In this document: in pieces, positions 15,990 through 22,094 of the stretch
How positions within the stretch are numbered: position 1 is the stretch's first letter
Layout: every line of letters begins with the position of its first letter
Assembly (NCBI GenBank): GCA_013362315.1
Contig: JABFWL010000268.1
Span: 1-32,293, forward strand
Direction of reading: 5' to 3'
DNA: 32,293 bases
DNA from: Catenulispora sp.
GTDB taxonomy: Bacteria > Actinomycetota > Actinomycetes > Streptomycetales > Catenulisporaceae
Made by a program: the position numbers and the translations under genes
The notes under the pieces: generated by a model
What the model was told of the DNA's origin: nothing
The model's database searches: none
The model's input: the letters and a program-made list of their open reading frames with translations, nothing else

Positions 15990-17300
15990 ATGACGGTCAG
16001 ATCGCGCGTCCATGCCTCGGTGTTCTGTGCCATCACCTGCGCCGCCACGGGTCTCGCGGTCCTGATCCTGGGCGCGTCCGGGGCCTCGGGCGCGGCGCAC
16101 GCCGCCGACCCGGTCTCCGCGCCTCCGGACGTGGACGTGGCCTCCTACGTCGTCGCCGACTACGACACCGGCCAGATCCTCGCCGAACGGGACCCGCACC
16201 GCGCCCTCTACCCGGCGAGCACCCTCAAGGTCCTGACGGCCGACACCCTCATCCCACGGCTGTCGGCGTCCCTCGCCGTCACGCCCAAGGCCGCCGACTT
16301 CGCCGCCGAACCCGACGGCAGCGTCGTCGGCATGACCGCCGGCGTCACCTACACCGTGGCCGACCTGTGGCGGGCCACGTTCCTCGACTCGGCCAACGAC
16401 GCGGTCGCCGAACTGGCGCACCTGGCCGGCGGCCTGGACACCACCGTCGCCCTGATGCAGAAGAAGGCGCGGGCGCTCGGCGCCTACGACACCGTGGTCG
16501 AAGACGCCGACGGCTACGACGCCGACGGCCAGGTGACCAGCGCGTACGACCTGGCGCTGCTGGCGCGCGCCGGACTCGGCAACGCGTCCTTCCGCGCCTA
16601 TTGCAGCCTGCGCCAGGCCACGTTCCCCGGCCCCGGCGGCAAGGACATCGTGCTCAAGAGCCACGACCCGATGCTGACCGGCTACCCGGGCATGATCGGG
16701 GTCAAGGGCGGCATCACGACGAAGGCCGGCCACACCTACGTCGGCGCCGCCGTCCGCGGCGGTCACACGGTCATCGAGACCCTGATGCTCGGCGGCACCG
16801 ACATCTTCGACCAGGCCGCGCGGCTGATGGACTGGGGGCTGGCGGCCGACGGGCACGTCGCGGCGGTGGGGAAGCTGGGGTCGGGCTCGTCCTCACCCTC
16901 GGCCTCGTCCTCGACGACGCCAACGAAGTCGGCTGCCACCACAGGATCGTCCGGCTCCACGTCTTCCGGCTCTACCACGCCTACGCCGACGCCTTCGGGC
17001 ACGTCGCAGAGCACGACGACTCCCGCTCCGTCCCCGTCGGGGCCGCTGTCGTCTGACGCACTACCGGTTCCGGTACCGACGATCACGTTGGTCGCCGTCC
17101 GCAGCGCTACCCCGACGCCGGCCGCTCCGTCCTCTCCGCCGACCTCCGGCGAGCCGATCGCCGCTGCGGCAAAGAGTGCGAAGAGCGGACCGGCCTCCGA
17201 TCCCGCAGCTCCGGACGCCCTCTGGTTCGGCCTGCTCGCAGCTGCCGGGGTCTGCGCCCTCCCGCTCGGAAGCCTGCTCGCCGGCCGCCGGTCTCGCTGA
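15990..17300 (+). CDS. D-alanyl-D-alanine carboxypeptidase-like serine hydrolase (S11 / low-molecular-weight PBP)
   Basis: A 436-residue protein. The signal peptide is about 1-39. The S11 domain (about 48-290) has the SxxK motif in PASTLK (Ser77, Lys80) and the SxN motif SAN (134-136). The third motif, normally KTG or KSG, reads KGG (239-241) in GVKGGITTKAGHTYVG. A Ser/Thr/Pro-rich stalk (about 295-400) leads to a C-terminal helix (ALWFGLLAAAGVCALPLGSLLAG) ending RRSR, an outer-face membrane anchor. Such enzymes trim the terminal D-Ala of peptidoglycan stem peptides. The KTG change may lower or alter activity. It ends before a strong terminator. Confidence 0.88.
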   Translation: MTVRSRVHASVFCAITCAATGLAVLILGASGASGAAHAADPVSAPPDVDVASYVVADYDTGQILAERDPHRALYPASTLKVLTADTLIPRLSASLAVTPKAADFAAEPDGSVVGMTAGVTYTVADLWRATFLDSANDAVAELAHLAGGLDTTVALMQKKARALGAYDTVVEDADGYDADGQVTSAYDLALLARAGLGNASFRAYCSLRQATFPGPGGKDIVLKSHDPMLTGYPGMIGVKGGITTKAGHTYVGAAVRGGHTVIETLMLGGTDIFDQAARLMDWGLAADGHVAAVGKLGSGSSSPSASSSTTPTKSAATTGSSGSTSSGSTTPTPTPSGTSQSTTTPAPSPSGPLSSDALPVPVPTITLVAVRSATPTPAAPSSPPTSGEPIAAAAKSAKSGPASDPAAPDALWFGLLAAAGVCALPLGSLLAGRRSR

Positions 17301-17322
17301 CTTCGGCCCCGAAAACGCCCAA

Positions 17323-17355
17323 CGGCGTCCGACCCCCGAGGGGGGCCGGACGCCG
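17323..17355. terminator. Strong hairpin terminator between convergent genes
   Basis: A 9-bp stem (17323-17331 with 17347-17355), one A-C mismatch, then a 5-bp C/G stem and a GAG loop. The minus-strand side is followed by a TTTT run (17312-17315 complement). It lies between the carboxypeptidase and the kinase. Confidence 0.75.
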
Positions 17356-17390
17356 CTTGGCGCGCGCTGAACAAGAACCCTTAGCAGCCG

Positions 17391-19841
17391 CTACTTCCCG
17401 TTGCTGTTGAACGCCATGACCGCGTGCCCGGCGGTGTAGAACACCTTCCCGTTGCCGGCGGTCAGCGTCGTCGGCGACTGGCCGGCGAGCAGCGCGTTGG
17501 AGTAGGCCCACTTGGTGGCGCCGTTGTTGGCGTCGATCGCGTACAGCGTGCCCTTGTAGTCCACGCAGTACACGGTGTCGTCGGCGACGGTGAACGGGTT
17601 GCTGATCGAGAACTGGTTGGGCGCCTTGGCCTGCCACAGCACCTTGCCGTTGGTGGCGTCGACCGCCGCCAGGTACTCGTCGGCGGTGACGAAGACCCGG
17701 CCCTTGCCGTCGACGATCGGGCCGTCGCAGATGCTGGGCGAGCTGTCCGGGTTGCCGATCCGGGCCTGCCAGGCCCGGTTGCCGGTCACCATGTCCAGCG
17801 CGGTGAGCTTCTCGCCGCCCAGGATGACGAACTTGTCGGTGCAGGCGAAGAAGCTTTCGCCGGCCGAGCCGAGCGTGGCGTACTTCTGGTCGAAGTGCCA
17901 GGCCTCCTTGCCCTTCTGGGTGACGTCCAGCGCCGTGATGGTGCCGGAGTTGTCGTCGCCCGGGGTCTTGGCGCCGACGAAGATCAGGTTGCCCTTGGCC
18001 GGCACCGTCAGCGAGCCTATGCGCTGGGTGTTCGCCTTCCACAGGATCGCGTGCGTGTTCTTGTCCACGGCCATCACGCCGTCGCCCTGGACGTTGATGT
18101 TCGCCGTGACGAAGACCTGGTTGCCGAGCACGCCGGCGACGCCCTGCGGAGACCAGTTGTGGTCGTCCGGGAGCACCTGCCAGAGCACGTGGCCGGTCTC
18201 GATGTCGATGGCGAAGACCGGCTCGTCGCCCTTGCCGTTCAGGCCGCTGCAGTAGACGGTGTTGCCGTCGAGCGCGGTCATGATGCCCACGGTGCCCGAC
18301 CCGCAGTCGACGTCCGGCCACTTGGTCTGGCCCTGCATGTTCAGACCGTGCGTCTTCTCCGTGCCGATCAGCAGCAGCACGTCCTTGTTGACCGCGGTGC
18401 CCCAGATCTCGTCGGTGGTCTGCTGGGTCCACGCCGTGACCGGCTGGTTGCCGCCGATGGTGAGCTGCGGCGGGGTGTTGGGGTCGCTGAACGTCGGGGA
18501 CTGCCCGCCGCCGGTGGTCGAGCTGTCCGGGGTGCTCGGCGGCGCCCCGGAGGAGGAGTTGGCGGCGGTGGTCGGGCCGGAGCCGCCGCTGGACGCCGGG
18601 CTCGTCGGTCCGTTGCCGGTGGTCGGCCCCGGGTTGGGCTTCTTGTCGTCGCCGGACATCGCCAGCGCCGCGGCGGTGCCGCCGCCGAGCAGCACCACAC
18701 CGCCGCCGACCAGGCCGATCAGCGCGCGGCGGCTCAGCTTGCCGCCGGTGCCGCCGCCGGGACCGCCCATGCCCGGGCCGCCCATGCCGGCCGGCCCGTT
18801 CGGACCCATCCCGCCCATGCCCATGACGCCGCTCTGCGCGGTCGGGCCGTACTGCGGGTAGCTGCCGTGCGGCGGCGTGGTGTTGGGACCGGGGCCGTAG
18901 CCCTGCGCGTACTCCGGCTGGCCCTGGTTCAGGTGTCCGGCCGGCCCTGGAACGGCGCCCATGTGCGTCATGACGTTGCTGGCCGCGACGATCGCGTCGG
19001 TGTAGGCCGGCGGCAGCCAGCCGCCGGTGGTCGGCGCCGGGGCGTTGTGCGCCAGGTAGTCGCTGATCTGCTGGGTGGTGGGCCGGCGGGCCGGCTCCTT
19101 GCTCAGGCAGGCGCTGATCATGTCGCGCAGCGAGTCCGGTACGCCGGTGATGTCGGGGTCGGTGCTCACCACCCGGTACAGCAGGGCCGGCGTCGGGCCG
19201 TCGCCGAACGGGCTGCGGCCGGTCGCGGCGAACACCAGGGTGGCGCCGAGGGAGAACATGTCGGTCTCCGGACCCACCCGGATCCCGGAGGCCTGCTCCG
19301 GCGACATGAACCCCGGCGAGCCCATGACGGTGCCGGCGGTGGTCAGCGCGGTGCCCTCGGTGGCGCGGGTGATGCCGAAGTCGATGACGTAGGGGCCGTC
19401 CAGGGCCAGCAGCACGTTGGCCGGCTTCAGGTCGCGGTGGATGATCCCGGTGCGGTGGATCGCCGCGATGGCCTCGGTGAGGCCGGCCGACAGGGTGCGC
19501 AGCGCGGTCTCCGGCAGCGGCCCGTACCGGGTCACGGCGTCCCCGAGGGAGATGCCGGCGATGAACGCGGTCGCGAACCACGGCACCGGCGCCTCGGTGT
19601 CGGCGTCGACGACCGCGGCGGTGAACGCCCCCGACACCGACTTGGCGGCCTCGACCTCGTTCCGGAAGCGGACGCGGAAGCCGGCGTCGTCGGCCAGTTC
19701 CGGACGCACGGCCTTCACGGCCACCGTCCGGCCGCCGGTGGAGCGGCCCAGATAGACCTTGCCCATGCCGCCGCTGCCGAGCACGCCGAGTATGGCGTAC
19801 GGCCCGATCCGCGTCGGATCCCCCGCGTCCAGCGGTTGCAT
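17391..19841 (-). CDS. Transmembrane Ser/Thr protein kinase with PQQ-like beta-propeller sensor
   Basis: An 816-residue PASTA-less Hanks-type kinase. The kinase domain (about 13-265) is complete: GSGGMGKV (22-29), catalytic Lys43 in VAVK, HRDLKPAN (135-142), DFG (154-156) and SPEQ in the activation region. A Gly/Pro/Met-rich juxtamembrane region (about 295-368) precedes one helix (about 373-395) and a Ser/Thr/Pro-rich stalk. A C-terminal propeller with PQQ-type blades (for example ALDGNTVYCSGLNG, IDIETGHVLWQVLPDD, DATNGKVLWQAKAPNQ, AIDANNGATKWAY) lies outside the cell. Such kinases sense external cues through the propeller. The first ATG, with GGGGG upstream, starts directly before the kinase fold. 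Confidence 0.93.
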   Translation of the reverse strand: MQPLDAGDPTRIGPYAILGVLGSGGMGKVYLGRSTGGRTVAVKAVRPELADDAGFRVRFRNEVEAAKSVSGAFTAAVVDADTEAPVPWFATAFIAGISLGDAVTRYGPLPETALRTLSAGLTEAIAAIHRTGIIHRDLKPANVLLALDGPYVIDFGITRATEGTALTTAGTVMGSPGFMSPEQASGIRVGPETDMFSLGATLVFAATGRSPFGDGPTPALLYRVVSTDPDITGVPDSLRDMISACLSKEPARRPTTQQISDYLAHNAPAPTTGGWLPPAYTDAIVAASNVMTHMGAVPGPAGHLNQGQPEYAQGYGPGPNTTPPHGSYPQYGPTAQSGVMGMGGMGPNGPAGMGGPGMGGPGGGTGGKLSRRALIGLVGGGVVLLGGGTAAALAMSGDDKKPNPGPTTGNGPTSPASSGGSGPTTAANSSSGAPPSTPDSSTTGGGQSPTFSDPNTPPQLTIGGNQPVTAWTQQTTDEIWGTAVNKDVLLLIGTEKTHGLNMQGQTKWPDVDCGSGTVGIMTALDGNTVYCSGLNGKGDEPVFAIDIETGHVLWQVLPDDHNWSPQGVAGVLGNQVFVTANINVQGDGVMAVDKNTHAILWKANTQRIGSLTVPAKGNLIFVGAKTPGDDNSGTITALDVTQKGKEAWHFDQKYATLGSAGESFFACTDKFVILGGEKLTALDMVTGNRAWQARIGNPDSSPSICDGPIVDGKGRVFVTADEYLAAVDATNGKVLWQAKAPNQFSISNPFTVADDTVYCVDYKGTLYAIDANNGATKWAYSNALLAGQSPTTLTAGNGKVFYTAGHAVMAFNSNGK

Positions 19842-19937
19842 TGCTGACCCCCACAGTTTGAATCGATGTCGAACCGGCGAACCGGGACAGCAGGATAGGG
19901 GTTCCGCCCAGAAGGATTCACCCCAGCCCCCTGCGCA

Positions 19938-19968
19938 AACCTAGCCGGTCCGGTCGACAGCACGTCAA
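19938..19968 (-). promoter_or_regulatory. Candidate promoter of the kinase gene
   Basis: On the minus strand TTGACG (19968-19963) and TAGGTT (19943-19938) are 19 bp apart, about 95 bases upstream of the kinase start. The -35 overlaps the stop codon of the small acidic gene. The spacer is long; CTAGGT read one base earlier gives 18 bp. Confidence 0.35.
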
Positions 19969-20351
19969 GGTATTGCAGAATCGAGACCTGACGGGGTGTG
20001 GCGCGGGACCGCGGGATCGCCGGAGCCTGCGTAATCGGCGGCGGAGGCGGTGTCGGCGAAATCTGTGTCGGCGAAGTCTGTGTCGGCGAAGTCTGTGTCC
20101 GCAAAATCTATGCCGGCGAAGTCTGTGTCGGCGAAGTCCGTGCCGGCGAAGTCAGGGGACTCCGCCTCGTCGTCGAGTGCCGGCCGCAGCAGTTCGGTGT
20201 ACCGGTCCAGAGCCGCGAACAGCACCCGCAGCGGCACGTCCGGGCGCACCGCGCGGTCGATGAGCTGCTCGAGCGCTTCCCGGCCCATGGCGGCGATGTC
20301 GGCTTCCTGGATGTCCACGCCTGGCAAACGCCCTGCCAGCGCCCGGGTCAC
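19965..20351 (-). CDS. Small acidic protein with seven Asp-Phe-Ala pentad repeats
   Basis: A 128-residue protein I do not recognise. Residues 1-66 are probably helical (EADIAAMGREALEQLIDRAV, VLFAALDRYTELLRPAL). Residues 67-101 are seven head-to-tail pentads DFAGT, DFADT, DFAGI and four DFADT. A short tail with SAADYAG and PRHTPSG follows. Read as TDFAD/TDFAG the units resemble the pentapeptide-repeat consensus, but the array is too short for a full coil. The GTG start overlaps, as GTGA, the end of the open tail that follows the ATP-grasp stop codon, suggesting coupling to the upstream gene. No Shine-Dalgarno is seen. It could be a RiPP-like precursor (leader plus Asp/Thr-rich repeats) or a structural protein; both are inference. 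Confidence 0.6.
   Translation of the reverse strand: MTRALAGRLPGVDIQEADIAAMGREALEQLIDRAVRPDVPLRVLFAALDRYTELLRPALDDEAESPDFAGTDFADTDFAGIDFADTDFADTDFADTDFADTASAADYAGSGDPAVPRHTPSGLDSAIP
20049..20153. repeat. 15-bp tandem repeat, seven units
   Basis: Seven head-to-tail 15-bp units encode the DFADT-type pentads. Units differ at silent as well as coding positions (GATTTTGCG versus GACTTCGCC), so the array is not only a recent slippage product and the peptide sequence appears to have been kept. Confidence 0.9.
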
Positions 20352-20470
20352 GCGTGCGCGCCGGGTTTGTTCGGCGCTACAAACCGCGCCCGGTCCAGGT
20401 TGTCGTCAGCACTGGTGTCATCGGCGCCGGTGTCACCGGCGCCAGCCGCACCGTCGGGGAGCTGACCCGC
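20348..20470 (-). other. 40-codon open tail in frame after the ATP-grasp stop codon
   Basis: The frame of the ATP-grasp gene stays open for 40 sense codons after its TGA (20471-20473) and ends in a TGA that overlaps the GTG of the small acidic gene. It contains no ATG, GTG or TTG in that frame. The peptide includes pentads GDTGA, DDTSA and DDNLD, in the style of the neighbouring repeats. Inside the DNA a perfect 9-bp hairpin (20423-20431 with 20435-20443) is present. This may be a readthrough extension, the scar of a recent nonsense mutation, or chance. Confidence 0.45.
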
Positions 20471-21829
20471 TCACGCGGTGTAAGGTCCCTGTTGTTCCCA
20501 CTCGCGGATCGTCAGATAGTCGCGCTCGACCCACGCCGGGTCGGCCGCGCTGAGATAGACGAAGCCCGGGGAGGTCGCCGCGTCCCGGGTGACCGGCAGC
20601 TCCAGCCCGGCGCCGGCGACCGGCGCCACCGCGATCGCGGTCGGCAGCGCCTCCAGCGCCCCAGTCCACTGCGCCGAAGGCCGCACGATTCCCGGCCGCC
20701 GGTTCACCAGCACCACCCGGCGCATCGGCTCCGGCCAGGGCTCCGGCAGCCGGCCGGCGTGCCGCGCCAGGTCCCGCGGCGCCAGGATGCTCTCGGCGAA
20801 CAACCCGGTGTGCGAATATCCGAGGAACTTCTCCGCCACCCACGGCAGCACCCCGTCGGCCAGCCCCGGACCCGGGTCGACCAGCACCGGGCCGCGCGGG
20901 GACAGGACCACGCGGCTGTGCGCGGCGCCGTGCCGGATCCCGAGCGCGTCCAGGGCCCGCAGCACGTAGCCGTGCAGGGCCGCGATCTCGGCGGCGCGGG
21001 GGTCGGCGGGCTCGTCGAAGTCGGCCAGCGGGCCGACTGAGGGCGTGCTGTGCACGGTGTGGCGCCAGGTCTCGGCCACCAGGCGCACGCCTTCGGCCGC
21101 CACGGTGTCGACGGAGAACTCCGGGCCGGTCAGCAGTTCCTGGACGATCGCCGTACGGCGCACGCCGCCGAAGACGGCGGGCGCCTGCGTCGTCGGGTCC
21201 TGCGCTCCGGCGCTTGGGGTACCGAGCACTGCCGCGACCGCCGCGTGCACCTCCGCGGCGCTCCGGCAGAAGTACACCTGCTCGGGTCCGGCGCCGCCGG
21301 CCGGCCGCACCACTGCCCCGACGCTGCCGAGACCGGCGTCGGCGAACCAGGCCGCCCCCGCTTCGGGGGAGGCCGCCTCGGTCCCGAGCGGCGCGTCCAG
21401 GCCGGCTTCGTACAGCCGGCGCGCCATCGTGCGGCGGTCCCAGGGGAGACCGGAAGCGGCGTCGAGACCGGCACCGAGACCAGCCGGCTGAAGCTCCTCA
21501 CCGACAACGGCGCCTTGCTCATCAGGCCCGGTCGGCTCGGTCATCCCCGGCAGCCCGGTCAGGCCGGCCAGGATCTGCGCGGTCGGCACGCCGCAGGCGT
21601 GCCCGGCGGCGATCCGCACCACGCCGAGATTGCGCAGCCGCGTCGCCAGCCGGCCGATATTGTGGTCGTAGCCGAGGTCGAGGGCGTATTCGCCGGGCCG
21701 GAACGAGGCCTCCAGATGCGGCGGCAGCACCGGGCGGCTCTTGACGTGGACGCACTCCGCGCCGCGGCCCGTCAGCTCCCGAGTGAGCCACCGGCCGCTG
21801 CCGACGCCGTCCACCACCGCGATCCGCAT
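20471..21829 (-). CDS. ATP-grasp family protein with degenerate metal-binding signature (A)
   Basis: A 452-residue protein. Residues 1-95 form a Rossmann-like pre-ATP-grasp domain (MRIAVVDGVGSGRWLTREL). About 130-355 follow the order of carboxylate-amine ligases: MARRLYEAGLDAPLG, VGAVVRPAGGAG, the hinge VQELLTGPEFSVDTV, and GAAHSRVVLSPRGPVLVDPGPGLADG. Family members usually have Lys in VVKP, Glu in H-T/S-E and E-x-N/A-x-R at the end. Here these are Arg175, Arg306, and Asp318-Pro-Gly-Pro-Gly. The hinge Glu231 and Glu237 remain. A C-terminal domain (about 355-452) ends EWEQQGPYTA. It may be a pseudoenzyme or an unusual ligase. ATG 21829 follows GGAG-rich sequence; GTG three codons earlier is possible. 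Confidence 0.7.
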   Translation of the reverse strand: MRIAVVDGVGSGRWLTRELTGRGAECVHVKSRPVLPPHLEASFRPGEYALDLGYDHNIGRLATRLRNLGVVRIAAGHACGVPTAQILAGLTGLPGMTEPTGPDEQGAVVGEELQPAGLGAGLDAASGLPWDRRTMARRLYEAGLDAPLGTEAASPEAGAAWFADAGLGSVGAVVRPAGGAGPEQVYFCRSAAEVHAAVAAVLGTPSAGAQDPTTQAPAVFGGVRRTAIVQELLTGPEFSVDTVAAEGVRLVAETWRHTVHSTPSVGPLADFDEPADPRAAEIAALHGYVLRALDALGIRHGAAHSRVVLSPRGPVLVDPGPGLADGVLPWVAEKFLGYSHTGLFAESILAPRDLARHAGRLPEPWPEPMRRVVLVNRRPGIVRPSAQWTGALEALPTAIAVAPVAGAGLELPVTRDAATSPGFVYLSAADPAWVERDYLTIREWEQQGPYTA

Positions 21830-21984
21830 GCTCCGCACCCGCTCCCCAGCACCGCTGACCCACCACCGATGCACCACTGATGTCCCGTGTTCGTCCCGTG
21901 CCGTCGCGCGCGCCCGCGCGCGGCGGGCGACGTTCCGCCTCCCGACTCTAGGCACATTCGCAGAGCCCTGGCACCCACCCGTTC

Positions 21985-22004
21985 GGGTAGGTGATCACCT
22001 GCCC
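21985..22004. promoter_or_regulatory. Near-perfect 20-bp palindrome in the divergent ATP-grasp promoter region
   Basis: GGGTAGGTGATCACCTGCCC is palindromic except for one T/G pair; its core AGGTGATCACCT is perfect. It lies 155 bp from gene A and 90 bp from gene B, so one bound dimer could control both. A partial inverted repeat ACCCG-TT-CGGGT overlaps its left side (21977-21988). Confidence 0.5.
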
Positions 22005-22094
22005 GGCTTCCCGCAGGTCACCGGCCGCCGCCCGCCGCCGCCTACCCCAACGGGCAGTTGTCGCCCCGGCCGCCGCCCGCGGATGCTGGGAACC

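Noticed and set aside
17107-19854. Long open frames on both strands over the kinase gene (807 and 915 codons)
   Set aside because: They are Arg/Gly/His-rich shadows caused by high G+C third positions. The minus-strand frame with complete kinase motifs and propeller blades is the real gene.
20049-20153. 15-bp repeat array considered as a CRISPR-like or regulatory DNA repeat
   Set aside because: There are no spacers, units are head to tail and in frame, and variation respects codons.
20354-21040. Plus-strand 228-codon frame opposite ATP-grasp A
   Set aside because: No recognisable motifs; composition is that of a shadow frame.
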